Notes under the pieces: generated by a model
Told to the model about the DNA's origin: nothing
Seen by the model: only the letters and a program-made list of their open reading frames with translations
The model's database searches: none
Assembly: GCF_003226345.1 (NCBI RefSeq)
Contig: NZ_PDOF01000001.1
Coordinates: 1,922,001-1,986,000, forward strand
Direction of reading: 5' to 3'
From: Alteribacter lacisalsi
Lineage (GTDB): Bacteria; Bacillota; Bacilli; Bacillales; Salisediminibacteriaceae
DNA: 64,000 nucleotides
Shown here: piece after piece, positions 55,369-64,000 of the stretch
How positions within the stretch are numbered: the stretch's first letter is position 1
How the letters are laid out: each line of letters starts with the position of its first letter
Program-made: the position numbers and the translations under genes

Positions 55369-55704
55369 ATGAGGAAAGAGAAGTTATCAGAATTTACTTA
55401 CGGTCAGTTCCAGGAAGAACTGATTCGCCTTACCCTGCACCGCCTGGAGGAAAAAAGAGATAACTCCCCGCTCGTTTATTTCCCAATCGTCCATGAAAAA
55501 GTGGAAACATTTCTGATCGCCTACTGGCAGCAGGCCTGGGGTGACTGCCGTGATATGACGTGGGATGAGTGGTTTCAGTCAGACTGTTTTAAGTGGTTTG
55601 AAGACGAGGTAATTAAAGACGTTCTGCAAGAGGCTGTCATTGTGGATCAATACCCGCCACTGCAGGAACTGAGTCCTTCAAGCAGGATGAAAGAAGAAAG
55701 TTAA
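55369..55704 (+). CDS. Unrecognised 111-residue soluble protein
   Basis: I do not recognise this gene. The product is acidic, soluble and rich in Trp (six) with a predicted mainly helical character, for example YGQFQEELIRLTLHRLEEKR and WQQAWGDCRDMTWDEWFQSD. GGAGGG lies 7 bases before the ATG, and base use resembles its neighbours. It is a single gene divergent from yhaL, with no close terminator. Confidence 0.75.
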   Translation: MRKEKLSEFTYGQFQEELIRLTLHRLEEKRDNSPLVYFPIVHEKVETFLIAYWQQAWGDCRDMTWDEWFQSDCFKWFEDEVIKDVLQEAVIVDQYPPLQELSPSSRMKEES

Positions 55705-55977
55705 GTGAACGCTATAGATGCTCAAAATCTAATCAGCAAGGAAATAAGAAACTCCCCATAGCAGCAATTCGGACGGGCCCTCTGCCGCGTTCGCTTTGTT
55801 GTGCCTGGATTCCCCACCTTTCCAATACTTCTTCCCAACTGTACCCAAGAGAGACGAGCAGTTTTTTCACAAAGATGCTTCAAGCGAAACTTCCGTGGCA
55901 AGCAGTATGGTATCCGAAAGATAAAAAGAACCTGAAACAGGTTCAGGTTCTCCTATATTATTTAAGTAATATTAAAA
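55705..55977. other. Intergenic stretch without recognised gene
   Basis: Part of the 416-base gap before yhaM. AGAACCTG and CAGGTTCT repeats at 55928-55952 can form a hairpin (GAACCTGA with TCAGGTTC) without a T-run. Otherwise I see no frame with a ribosome site. The rest of the gap is repeat copy D. Confidence 0.5.
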
Positions 55978-56105
55978 TGGAGCGGAAGGCGGCGACTCCT
56001 GCGGGAATAGCGTCGACCGAAGACCCCGCAGGGCGCTTTTCCCGAGGAGGCTGAGGCGATGCCCGCGGAAAGTGTCCGCCTGAAGTGCAATATATCAACA
56101 CTCTT
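55978..56105 (+). repeat. Dispersed intergenic repeat, copy D (full length)
   Basis: Modules in order: AGCGGAAGGCGGCGACTCCT, GCGGGAATAGCG, GACCCCGCAGGGCGC, CCCGAGGAGGCTGAGGCGAT, GCCCGCGGAAAGTGTCCGCC, then a GTGCAATATATCAACA tail. It is the most complete copy. CTCCTGCGGG and CCCGCAGGG can pair. It abuts the 3' end of yhaM. Confidence 0.85.
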
Positions 56106-56120
56106 TACGAAAGACCAAAA

Positions 56121-57080
56121 CTAAAGATCCAGCGGTTTATCATGAAAGGAAGGCTTATAGAACGTCCGGTTATCCATCGGAAATACCCGGTCGCTGAATT
56201 CACCGGGCTCCACCCCGTCCAGCGCACGGTCCATCATGTTCATTTTTGCATCAAGGTTATCCACATGATGGAGAATCTCCGCTTCGCGCATCATAGGGGG
56301 CTTCGGACTTCCCCATTCTCCTTTGCCATGATGACTGAGCACAATATGCTGCAAAGCCATCACTTCGTCCCCTTCAATCTCCAGCTCTTTTGCTGCTTCC
56401 GCAATTTCATTTACAATGATCGAAATATGCCCGATCAGTTTACCTTGAGTGGTGTACTCAGCGGCAACCGGGCCGCTTAATTCGTGCACTTTGCCAAGAT
56501 CATGAAGGATAACACCTGAGTAAAGAAGATCTTTATCCAGGCTAGGATAGAGAGCCGAGACGGCCCGAGCTAAATCAAGCATGCAGATGACGTGATAGGC
56601 AAGACCAGATACATATTCGTGGTGATTTCTCGTTGCTGCAGGAGCCTCAATGAAGGCCTTCTGGTGTTTTTTCAGCAGGTGCCTGGTAATCCGCTGAATC
56701 TTCGGGTTGGTCATATCAAACAGATACTGGTTAATCCGTTCCAGCATTTCATCTGGCGGGAGAGGTGCTGACTGAAGAAAATCAGCCGTGGAAACCTGAT
56801 CCATTTCCGATGTCGGACGGATGCTTTTGATCTTTAACTGCCGGTTCCCCCGGTATTCATTTACATCCCCGTGAATATGTACGATGGTTCTGTTCACGAA
56901 AAGTTCTTCATCCTCAGGTGAACACCCCCACAGTTTCGCTTCAATTTCCCCGCTCTGGTCTGAGAGCATCAGCGTGAGAAAAGGTTTCCCATTGCTTGCA
57001 ACACCTTTTTTTGAGGATGTAATTAACAGGTAGGACTCAACGGAATCGCCTACTTTATGGTGTTTGATCCCTTTTTTCAT
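56121..57080 (-). CDS. yhaM: 3'->5' exoribonuclease YhaM
   Basis: The 319-residue YhaM combines an N-terminal OB-fold nucleic-acid-binding domain ([19 protein letters not shown]) with an HD-domain phosphodiesterase. Metal residues are in [20 protein letters not shown] (HD near residue 195) and [13 protein letters not shown]. It degrades RNA and single-stranded DNA from the 3' end. ATG at 57080 has GGGAGGAG immediately upstream and gives the usual length; the frame is open to 57143. In B. subtilis yhaN-yhaO adjoin yhaM; here three genes intervene. Confidence 0.96.
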   Translation of the reverse strand: MKKGIKHHKVGDSVESYLLITSSKKGVASNGKPFLTLMLSDQSGEIEAKLWGCSPEDEELFVNRTIVHIHGDVNEYRGNRQLKIKSIRPTSEMDQVSTADFLQSAPLPPDEMLERINQYLFDMTNPKIQRITRHLLKKHQKAFIEAPAATRNHHEYVSGLAYHVICMLDLARAVSALYPSLDKDLLYSGVILHDLGKVHELSGPVAAEYTTQGKLIGHISIIVNEIAEAAKELEIEGDEVMALQHIVLSHHGKGEWGSPKPPMMREAEILHHVDNLDAKMNMMDRALDGVEPGEFSDRVFPMDNRTFYKPSFHDKPLDL

Positions 57081-57196
57081 CTTCTCCTCCCTCATTTCTG
57101 CTGCCATTCGGCTTTTTTTGACAAGTATAGCATATTTATTCAAACATGCGTTCTCTTTTTCTCTGTTTATTCAACTCCCTGATTACTTTTGAGCTG

Positions 57197-58423
57197 CTAA
57201 CTGCTTTCCACTCTGTTTGTTCTGTCAATTACGGTCTGCTGCTTCTGATGGCTGAGCCAGATGATCGTGGCAGCCCAGGCGAGAAACATAGCCGCTGCGC
57301 CGATAGAAAAAGGCAGAAACAGGTTCACGGCAAAAACATTCCCTGCAATCAGGGCACCGGCTACGTTTCCAAGACTCACAAAGGAATTGTTCACACCCAT
57401 AATCAGCCCCTGTTTTTTTCCCGCCCGTTTGGAAATCATGCTGTTCACAGATGGGCGAAGAAGGGAATTTCCAAGGAAAAACAAACAGGTAGTCACAATC
57501 AGAGTTGTGTAGCTGAAAGCGAGAGACATGAGAATAAATCCGATACCACTAAGGAGCAGAGCCCCCAGGGCCACACGTTCGTCTCCGAAACGTCCGGTGA
57601 GTCTGCCAACAAGGCCTCCCTGTGCAACCGCACCGACCACCCCTACAATCATCACGATCGTTCCTACTTCAGCGGGCGTGTACTCAAAACGGGCAAGCGC
57701 ATAAAGGCCGAAGCTTGTTTGAAAGTTGGCAAGTCCGAAACTGAGGACAAATACAAGGACGAGCAGGAAACCAACCGGGCTGGTGACGGCGCGCAGAATG
57801 CTTTTTAACTGGCCAGGTCTTTCACTGTCCTTCTCCTCCCTCACCTCTTTCGGAAGGGATTCCGGAAGAAGAAACAAGGAAAAGAGACCGGCAATCGTGG
57901 CCGCTATTCCTGCAAACAGGAAAGGCGCTGCCAGATTAATTTCCGCAAGCCAGCCGCCGATCCCCGGCCCGAATACGATCCCGAGGGCCATACTCATACC
58001 AAGGAGCCCCATTCCTTTACTTCTTTTTTCCTCGCTTGTGGTGTCTGCTACAAATGCCATTGCAGACGGCATAATAGCAGATCCGAACGTACCGGCAAGG
58101 ATTCTTGAAAGGTAAAGCATCCACATTTGTGAGGCGAAGGCGAAAATGAATTCCGCCAGAGCAAATCCGAACATCCCTGCTGCAATCAGAGGCTTCCGGC
58201 CGACGCGGTCAGAAAGCCGTCCCCAGAACGGCGCAAACAGAAACTGCATAAAGGCAAAGAGGGCAATCAGAATGCCCAGTTCCACTGCTCCTGCATCAAA
58301 TGACTCCACATAATAGGGAAGGACGGGAATCACCAGACCAATCCCCATCATGACAACAAACATATTGATCATAAGAAGCAGGAAAGACTTTTTCTTTTGT
58401 TTTTCCGAAATACTCAAACGCAC
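57197..58423 (-). CDS. MFS drug-efflux-type transporter (DHA1 family)
   Basis: This is a 408-residue 12-helix transporter. The loop 2-3 signature GRLSDRVGRKPLI and the motif-C-like GIVFGPGIGGWLAE in helix 5 mark a DHA1 antiporter close to Bmr/NorA/TetA types. Substrate is unknown. The start is GTG at 58423 with only a weak ribosome site (AAGAG). It lies 24 bases after cssS, so cotranscription with the secretion-stress system is likely. Confidence 0.9.
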   Translation of the reverse strand: MRLSISEKQKKKSFLLLMINMFVVMMGIGLVIPVLPYYVESFDAGAVELGILIALFAFMQFLFAPFWGRLSDRVGRKPLIAAGMFGFALAEFIFAFASQMWMLYLSRILAGTFGSAIMPSAMAFVADTTSEEKRSKGMGLLGMSMALGIVFGPGIGGWLAEINLAAPFLFAGIAATIAGLFSLFLLPESLPKEVREEKDSERPGQLKSILRAVTSPVGFLLVLVFVLSFGLANFQTSFGLYALARFEYTPAEVGTIVMIVGVVGAVAQGGLVGRLTGRFGDERVALGALLLSGIGFILMSLAFSYTTLIVTTCLFFLGNSLLRPSVNSMISKRAGKKQGLIMGVNNSFVSLGNVAGALIAGNVFAVNLFLPFSIGAAAMFLAWAATIIWLSHQKQQTVIDRTNRVESS

Positions 58424-58447
58424 TCACTCTTTTCACTATGCAGCCGG

Positions 58448-59794
58448 TCAGCCGTCCGATTTTTTAGGCAGTACAATTATGAAGGATACACCCGAATCTG
58501 TGTTTTTCACTTCCGCATAGCCTTTATGAAGATCACAGATGCTTTTAACGATGGCCAGACCAAGACCGAACTGGCCTTTGTTCCCTTTACGGAACGGGGT
58601 AAATAAATGCTCGAGTTCTTCTTCCGGGATCATCTCCCCGTCGTTTGTCACTTCGATCGTCGTATTTGTATCTGTTTCAGATGCACTAATGGAAATATAC
58701 GATTCGGCATAACGAAGAGCGTTTTCGACGAGGTTTTCGAGAAGGACCTGAAGCTGTTCTGTATCCCCGTAATGATATACCTGTTCTCCGCTGATCCGGA
58801 TCTTTACATCTTCCCGCTGCATACGGAAACGCTCTTCCATTCTGAATGCAATCGAACCGAATGGAAACGTGGATTTTTCCATGGTTGTTTCTTTAATAGA
58901 ATCGAGTTTTGTATAGTAAAGCATATCTTTGACCCGTTTTTCCATCCGCTCTGATTCTTCAAGAATCACGTCCATCGTAGAAGGTATATTTTCCTTTGGA
59001 AGCACGCCGTCCTTGACCGACTGTGCATAGCTTTTGACGACCATAATCGGAGTTTTCAGCTCGTGTGAGGCATGCTGGATGAACGTTTTCTGAGCCGTGT
59101 CATAGTTGATAAGATTCTGCCTCATCTTCTCAAACTGATCCGAGAGCTTTTCGAAATCATCGTCACTTTCCCAGTGAAAAGGCTCTTTCCAGTTCCGGTC
59201 TGCAATCTGTTCGAAGTGATTTCCGAGGCTTGTGAGCGGCTGCTTCAGATAATGCTTCAGCCAGAACGCCGGAATCAGGCTGAGAAGCCCGGCTATGAGC
59301 ATAATGTAAAACAGACGGGTCCAGAGCCTGTTGACCATCTGATCCCGGTAGGTATCCCACATATAGGATATATACAGAACTTCCCCCTGTGAGGTATACG
59401 ATTTGAAAATGACGTAGAAAATGGTTGCTTCGTTATAAGTGAGTTCAAAGCGGCCCCGGCGGTCTACTTCCTGTGCACTTTGATTGATCTCGCTGAGCAC
59501 CTCATTGGGAACCGAGTCCCCCTGATGGCTTGCGACCTGATCAGTTACGATTAAATGGCCGACAGACCGTTCTGCATCCCGTCTTTCCACAAATTCAACC
59601 TCAGTAAGCGGCATGGACATCTCGCCTTGCGGATTCATCTGACGCGCCTGCTCCTGTTCAATAATGCGGTACGTTTCCTCTGTGAGCGTGCTATTAAGAG
59701 AGATCGGATAAATAATGCCGATCAGTAACCCGACCATCAGGATAATGGCAATAAAAGAAAACCAGATCCGTTGTGTCAGATTCAGTCTGATCAT
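58448..59794 (-). CDS. cssS: Sensor histidine kinase CssS-like (secretion stress)
   Basis: This is a 448-residue membrane kinase with helices at about 12-32 and 162-182 flanking an extracytoplasmic sensor domain. A HAMP region follows, then H box IQHASHELKTPIMVVKSYAQS (His near 240), N box LVENALRYAE, and GQFGLGLAIVKSIC. CssS of B. subtilis senses misfolded exported protein. The call rests on the strong likeness of the partner regulator to CssR and on fitting architecture. The start overlaps the cssR stop by ATGA. Confidence 0.87.
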   Translation of the reverse strand: MIRLNLTQRIWFSFIAIILMVGLLIGIIYPISLNSTLTEETYRIIEQEQARQMNPQGEMSMPLTEVEFVERRDAERSVGHLIVTDQVASHQGDSVPNEVLSEINQSAQEVDRRGRFELTYNEATIFYVIFKSYTSQGEVLYISYMWDTYRDQMVNRLWTRLFYIMLIAGLLSLIPAFWLKHYLKQPLTSLGNHFEQIADRNWKEPFHWESDDDFEKLSDQFEKMRQNLINYDTAQKTFIQHASHELKTPIMVVKSYAQSVKDGVLPKENIPSTMDVILEESERMEKRVKDMLYYTKLDSIKETTMEKSTFPFGSIAFRMEERFRMQREDVKIRISGEQVYHYGDTEQLQVLLENLVENALRYAESYISISASETDTNTTIEVTNDGEMIPEEELEHLFTPFRKGNKGQFGLGLAIVKSICDLHKGYAEVKNTDSGVSFIIVLPKKSDG

Positions 59795-60465
59795 GATGAG
59801 AGAACCCGGTATCCGTAACCGTACAGCGTTTCAACATGAACTCTCGGCAGCTTTTTACGCACCCGGCGGACAACATCATCCACAGCCCGCTCTGAACCGA
59901 AGTAATCTGTTCCCCAGACATATTCAATAATGTCCTCACGGGAAAGGGCGTTTCCTACATTCGTCGTCAGGAGAATAATTAAATCCATCTCCTTAGTCGT
60001 AAGTTCCACCTGTTCACCTTCATCAAGAACCGTTCTGGAATTCACATCGATCGTATAGCCGTTCAGTTCAATTCTGTTTTCTTCCTGGGTTTCGGACTGA
60101 TAAACCCGCTTCAATAGTTTTTTTGCACGAATCACAAGTTCCTCAGGCATAAACGGCTTGGCAAGATAGTCGTCGCTTCCCAGTTCCAGGCCAAGTACTC
60201 TGTCCAGATCCTTATCTCTTGCTGAAATAAAGATGACAGGGGTATCCTGGGCTGCTTTAATCGCCTTAAGAAGCTGATAGCCGTCCATACCAGGAAGCAT
60301 AATGTCCAGTACCCAGAGGTGCGGTGTGTCTGAGATCGCATCGTGTGCCTGCTTCCCGTCTTCAAAAACCGTCACCCTCCATCCTTCTTTTTCCATATAA
60401 GCTTTAATTACTTCTGAAAGATTATTTTCATCTTCTACCAGATAAACATTAAAATTCGTTTCCAA
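59791..60465 (-). CDS. cssR: Response regulator CssR-like, OmpR/PhoB family
   Basis: The 224-residue regulator has a receiver domain (acidic pocket VEDE, phospho-Asp in VLDIMLPGMDGYQLL near residue 53, Lys in LAKPFMPEE) and a winged helix ending VETLYGYGYRVLSS. SPHLWILDIMLP-type and RVLGLELGSDDY segments closely follow B. subtilis CssR, which activates htrA and htrB upon secretion stress. TTG at 60465 is preferred (AAGGA 9 bases upstream) over the GTG at 60474. No htrA lies within the window. Confidence 0.9.
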   Translation of the reverse strand: METNFNVYLVEDENNLSEVIKAYMEKEGWRVTVFEDGKQAHDAISDTPHLWVLDIMLPGMDGYQLLKAIKAAQDTPVIFISARDKDLDRVLGLELGSDDYLAKPFMPEELVIRAKKLLKRVYQSETQEENRIELNGYTIDVNSRTVLDEGEQVELTTKEMDLIILLTTNVGNALSREDIIEYVWGTDYFGSERAVDDVVRRVRKKLPRVHVETLYGYGYRVLSS

Positions 60466-60529
60466 AACGAACACATCCTTCTTAAATGTAAGTCATTGAA
60501 TGCCGCTGTAATTAAGTATTCGCTCTTAT

Positions 60530-60557
60530 TTTATATTAATTGGCGGCTAAAGACCAA
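60530..60557 (-). promoter_or_regulatory. Candidate sigma-A promoter for cssRS
   Basis: On the minus strand -35 TTGGTC (60557-60552), 16-base spacer, -10 TATAAA (60535-60530). An ATACATGTAT palindrome (60557-60566) lies at its upstream edge. Confidence 0.45.
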
Positions 60558-60571
60558 TACATGTATGTTTT

Positions 60572-63544
60572 CTAGCTGACAGGGTTTTTTCTCCGGCTAA
60601 CAGAAAGGTCGATCCGGGAAAGCTCCGGCTGTTCCTCGATCATGTGACGATGACACGTAAAACATAAAATCTGACGTCCTGCTGATAGGCCTTTAAGGAC
60701 TGTCATCACTCGTGTTCGTCTGTCTTCATCAAAATTCACAAACGCTTCGTCTATAATAATTGGAAATCGTTCTTCCTTCCCATAACTGAATGCCAGTGCA
60801 AACCGGATCGACAGATAAAGAAGTTCCTGGGTGCCCTGACTGAGAGAAGAGGGCTCAAAGCGGGTTTTATCCGTCCGTTCCACAATGAAGTGTCCCTCTC
60901 CAAGAGGAGCAAAAAGCCCTGTATAACGGCCAGCTGTAAACTGTTCGAACAGCTTTCCTGCTTCACGAATCACACCAGGCTGGCGCTCTTTTTCAAGAAC
61001 CATTTTTGTTCGCGCAGCCAGATCCCGGGCGATCGCCAGCACAGCCCACTCCTCTACCTGTTCGGCCAGTCTGCTTTTTTCATGTTCGAACTGCTGTAAA
61101 CACTCTTCTAGTGAATGCCCCTGTTCAAGCGACTCAATTTCCTGTTTTACGCGGGTGATTTCTTCAATCGTCCTCTTCCAGGTCTCATCCGTTTCCTTTT
61201 TTCTATTGGCTGTTTCCTTCCATTTTTCCTCGGCCATTTCTCCCCAGTTGGAGCAGGTTTCAAGATCCTCAGCGCGGGTTTCCCTCGGTGAAACTGCCCT
61301 CATTTCTAGCTCCAATTCTTTTATGCGGTCCCGCTTTCTCTGTTCATCTTCCCAGGCTGAGACTTTTTCAGCAAATGCTTCTGCATCGCTGACCTCAGCT
61401 TTACTGAACAGCTCCTCAAGACCATTATCAGTCTCTTTTATTTGCTTCTCAAACGCTTTCTTCTGGCTGAGAGCACTCATTTCCTGTTCTTCTACTGTCT
61501 TTTTTGTTCTGTGCTTTTCAAGCTCGCTCCTGACACACCGGCTTGCATCTGCAAGACAAACGAGGGGGCCGCCTTCTTGCCTCGAAAGCCCTGCTTCTTC
61601 TGCAAAACTGAACACGAGCTGTTCAAAGCTTTCCCGATCTCTCTTTAGTTTCTCTATTCTCCCGATCTGTTCTTTCTCTGATCCCGCGTGTTCCTGCCAT
61701 TTGACCGTGTCTTCAAAAGCAGCTCTATACTGTGTGAGTGATAGACTTGGTTCAAAGCCGGCTTTAACCGCCCAGTTCATGAGGGCATCTGTTACAGCGT
61801 CGGCCTGTTTTTCCGATTGATGAAGGAGTCTTTCTGCCAAGGCGTACCGGCTCTCGGCGTCTTCAGCAAGGTGCCTGAGCCTCATGTGCTCCCGGATGGC
61901 TTCTTCATGGGCAGCGAGTGCTTCACGCCACTCATCTGCAGGCCAGGAGGCTGCTTCTGTCTCAAACCTTTCCCAGCGGTCCAGTTCCTCTTTCAGCGCC
62001 TCCTGATGTACTCCAGCACTTTGAAACCTCCCGGAAGAGAGGCCGGCAATGAAAAGGAGCACGCCTATGATCACCGAGGCACTTCCGGTCAGGGGATCCC
62101 CTGTAAGGAGCCCGGCCGCACCGAAGAGAAGAAGAAGAATTCCTGCTGCCGGCAGAAGCTTTCCTCTGTCTTTTCTACTGAATGAAGCGAGCTGCGCTTT
62201 CCATTCAGGAATTTTTTTCTTCACTGATTCATATTCTTCGAGACGTTCAGCACGATCACGGTATATTCGTTCCGTCTCCGGTGCGAGACGGGCCTCTTTT
62301 GCAGCGGTGAGCCGTTCATTCAGCCTCGTTTTTTCACCCTTGAGCTGCAGAAGTTCTTTTTCTGCGGCCTCTCTTTCGCTCTTCGCTTTTTCAGCTTCAT
62401 GCGAAAGCCGCTCCATTTCTGTACGGGAGGCTTTGGCTGTATCACGTCCACGCAGATTGTGCGTGTCTTCCTGCCATCCCCAATCATGTTCAATATCTTC
62501 TTTTTTGCGGTTCAGACCGGACCGCTCCTCTTCAAGCCTGGCCATTTGAACGGCCTGATCCTCATACACACCTGACTGTTTGTTCAGACGGGCACTTTGT
62601 TCTTCGAGCCTGACCGCCTGTTCGTATGAAAGGGTAGGAGCGTGTTTTTTTCTTTTTTCCGACAGCTCATCAATCCATCCGTGAATCTCCTGTAACGATT
62701 CAGACAGGCGCTCACGCGTCTGCAGCAGATGCACCAGTTGTTCTTTACCTTGATGGGGAAAAGCAAAGTCAGGGCTGCTGCTTTCTTTCAGAGCCGTATA
62801 TTCACGGTACATAGGAGCCAGCCGGCTTACACGTTCCCACCGGTTAAGATCCGCCTGGAGTTTTTCCCGCTCTGTCTTCAGCTCTCTCAGCGCCTCTTCT
62901 CCTTCATTTCTTTTCCTGACCAGGCCAGCATAGGCACCTGCCTGCTCTTCTCTTTTAGACACTTCTTTTTCAGTCTCCTGAATCACTTTCAGCTGTTCGT
63001 TAACCGGTGTCTTTTTTCCCCGGACTTTGAAAAGCTCCTGCATCCTTTTGTCTGCTTCTTTTTCACAGGCGAGAAGGGACGGCCCCCCGCTTAAGGAAGC
63101 ATCATATAAGTAATCGTTAAGCGTCTGGGCATCCATCTTTCCGATTCCCTGAAGCCCTTGAAGATCGAATGAAAAAATGCCGGTAAATACCTGTTCGCTC
63201 ATTCCTTCAAGGAGCCGCTCGAGATCCTCTTCCCCGCCTGTTGTACCATCCGAATAATAAACAGACACATCTCCTTTGGCCCGACGCTTGAGAATCCGCT
63301 CGATCCTGACCATTCCAGCAGATTGAAAGCGGACAGTCAGGGAGCCTCCGAAGTCACTTCCTCCTATCGGCCTGTAGCGGTCTGCCCGTTTAGGAAATCC
63401 GAAAAGAACAGCCCGGATAAAAGCCATCATGGTGGATTTTCCAGCTTCATTTTCTCCGTAAATTATCTTTATTTCTTCATCGGCATAAAAGGTTTCCGAC
63501 TGCCATTTTCCAAAACCGTAAATATCAATCTGTGTAATGATCAT
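60572..63544 (-). CDS. SMC/Rad50-like ATPase YhaN
   Basis: This 990-residue protein has an N-terminal Walker A (YGENEAGKSTMMAFIRAVLFG, near 30-45), long coiled coils (about 180-440 and 540-830), and two hydrophobic helices in the centre (LLPAAGILLLLFGAAGLL, near 468-510). The C-terminal ABC signature SLSQGTQELLYLSIRFALA and Walker B FPIIIDEAFVNFDEDR follow. This matches B. subtilis YhaN, partner of the YhaO nuclease in a SbcCD-like complex. The central membrane segments are a family feature. The start overlaps the yhaO stop by ATGA. Confidence 0.93.
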   Translation of the reverse strand: MIITQIDIYGFGKWQSETFYADEEIKIIYGENEAGKSTMMAFIRAVLFGFPKRADRYRPIGGSDFGGSLTVRFQSAGMVRIERILKRRAKGDVSVYYSDGTTGGEEDLERLLEGMSEQVFTGIFSFDLQGLQGIGKMDAQTLNDYLYDASLSGGPSLLACEKEADKRMQELFKVRGKKTPVNEQLKVIQETEKEVSKREEQAGAYAGLVRKRNEGEEALRELKTEREKLQADLNRWERVSRLAPMYREYTALKESSSPDFAFPHQGKEQLVHLLQTRERLSESLQEIHGWIDELSEKRKKHAPTLSYEQAVRLEEQSARLNKQSGVYEDQAVQMARLEEERSGLNRKKEDIEHDWGWQEDTHNLRGRDTAKASRTEMERLSHEAEKAKSEREAAEKELLQLKGEKTRLNERLTAAKEARLAPETERIYRDRAERLEEYESVKKKIPEWKAQLASFSRKDRGKLLPAAGILLLLFGAAGLLTGDPLTGSASVIIGVLLFIAGLSSGRFQSAGVHQEALKEELDRWERFETEAASWPADEWREALAAHEEAIREHMRLRHLAEDAESRYALAERLLHQSEKQADAVTDALMNWAVKAGFEPSLSLTQYRAAFEDTVKWQEHAGSEKEQIGRIEKLKRDRESFEQLVFSFAEEAGLSRQEGGPLVCLADASRCVRSELEKHRTKKTVEEQEMSALSQKKAFEKQIKETDNGLEELFSKAEVSDAEAFAEKVSAWEDEQRKRDRIKELELEMRAVSPRETRAEDLETCSNWGEMAEEKWKETANRKKETDETWKRTIEEITRVKQEIESLEQGHSLEECLQQFEHEKSRLAEQVEEWAVLAIARDLAARTKMVLEKERQPGVIREAGKLFEQFTAGRYTGLFAPLGEGHFIVERTDKTRFEPSSLSQGTQELLYLSIRFALAFSYGKEERFPIIIDEAFVNFDEDRRTRVMTVLKGLSAGRQILCFTCHRHMIEEQPELSRIDLSVSRRKNPVS

Positions 63545-64000
63545 GTGCCGCCCTCCTTTACAAGCCGGGAAATCAGCCAGTGCTCAGCACGCTCAATCAG
63601 CTCTTTTTTCTCAGCGGTACTAAGGCTCTTTAAATACTTCCGGGCAGTCCGGTGCTCATAAAGAGAAGCCAGCGCTTCATCTGAGAGGTCCGGGGCTTCT
63701 TTCAGCTGATCTGCTTCATTCATGAGGTCACCAAGGACAGTCTGCTGTTCTTTTTCTCGCTCCCGGTCGACAGAAGGCAGTGTCTTAACGGTCAAGGTCT
63801 CGATCCAGTTAAACGTCCGGCCTGCTGTATATAACGCGCGGACTTCTTCCAGAATATCTTCATCTGCACCAGGAGTAGTGAGGTAGTCGTGGAGGCTTCC
63901 GCTTCCGGTTACCGCAAGCTGGATAACACTGGACTTTCCTTCAGCTACAGTAAGAGATACCGACTCTTCCACTGCTTCAAACAGCTCTTCAATCTCATCC
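63541..64000 (-). CDS. YhaO-like metallophosphoesterase, C-terminal part (start outside window)
   Basis: The frame is open from the window edge to the stop at 63541 (about 152 codons), so the catalytic metallophosphoesterase domain lies outside. What is seen is the C-terminal region with mixed helical segments (ADEDILEEVRALYTAGR, KELIERAEHWLISRLVKEGG). Identity is inferred from the four-base overlap with yhaN and the yhaO-yhaN pair in B. subtilis. Visible residues contain no catalytic motif. Confidence 0.8.
   Translation of the reverse strand, partial: DEIEELFEAVEESVSLTVAEGKSSVIQLAVTGSGSLHDYLTTPGADEDILEEVRALYTAGRTFNWIETLTVKTLPSVDREREKEQQTVLGDLMNEADQLKEAPDLSDEALASLYEHRTARKYLKSLSTAEKKELIERAEHWLISRLVKEGGT

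Noticed and set aside
55705-55977. Remnant of a transposase gene
   Set aside because: No inverted ends, target duplication or recognisable transposase segment could be seen.

Overview
The window is chromosomal DNA of a spore-forming member of the Bacillaceae. Evidence includes the sporulation and germination genes (spo0B, spoVB, bofC, safA, a coxA-like gene, a ger operon, pbpF, yhaL, two yjcZ-type micropeptide genes), Shine-Dalgarno sites close to GGAGG, and many GTG or TTG starts. Gene order closely follows two blocks known from Bacillus subtilis. The very acidic extracellular PrsA and moderate GC content hint at a salt- or alkali-adapted relative, which is an inference. I saw no prophage, CRISPR array, rRNA, tRNA or intact insertion sequence.

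Left block (about 1-24.2 kb, mostly minus strand): recJ (cut by the window edge), a LapA-domain protein, a CDF metal exporter, secF and secD as separate genes, comN, a small multidrug-export-like protein, spoVB (+), a DUF421 protein, an ArsB/NhaD-type transporter, yrzE-like (+), yajC, tgt, queA, a DUF2905 protein, ruvB, ruvA, bofC, yebC, a coxA-like lipoprotein gene, safA, pheA, pheB, obg and spo0B. It covers protein export, queuosine synthesis, Holliday-junction processing and spore morphogenesis.

Junction (24.2-26.9 kb): a soluble histidine kinase gene lies directly upstream of spo0B, where rplU-rpmA would be expected, followed by a stand-alone ureohydrolase whose conserved metal-site Asp is replaced by Cys.

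Right block (26.9-64 kb): hemE-hemH-hemY, a four-gene ger operon in the order small gene-B-C-A, pbpF, a DJ-1/PfpI protein, ccdA (+), an M20 amidohydrolase (+), ecsA-ecsB-ecsC, an MFS gene, hit (+), serC (+), hpr/scoC (+), a DUF3267 gene (+), a YpmS-like gene, two tiny membrane-protein genes, prsA (+), a maltose-type PTS locus (EIICB, GH4 6-phospho-glucosidase, divergent GntR/UTRA regulator with a palindromic operator and a cre site), yjcZ (+), yhaL, an unrecognised gene, yhaM, an MFS efflux gene, cssS-cssR, yhaN and the end of yhaO.

Functional themes are secretion and its quality control (SecD, SecF, YajC, PrsA, Ecs, CssRS, Hpr) and sporulation and germination. Outside the genes, a dispersed repeat of about 125 bp occurs four times between genes, a strongly folded three-way-junction RNA is predicted ahead of serC, and most transcription units end in clear intrinsic terminators. 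Nothing here is clearly a new multi-gene system. The best leads are the Cys-substituted ureohydrolase, the serC leader, the dispersed repeat and the spo0B-linked kinase.
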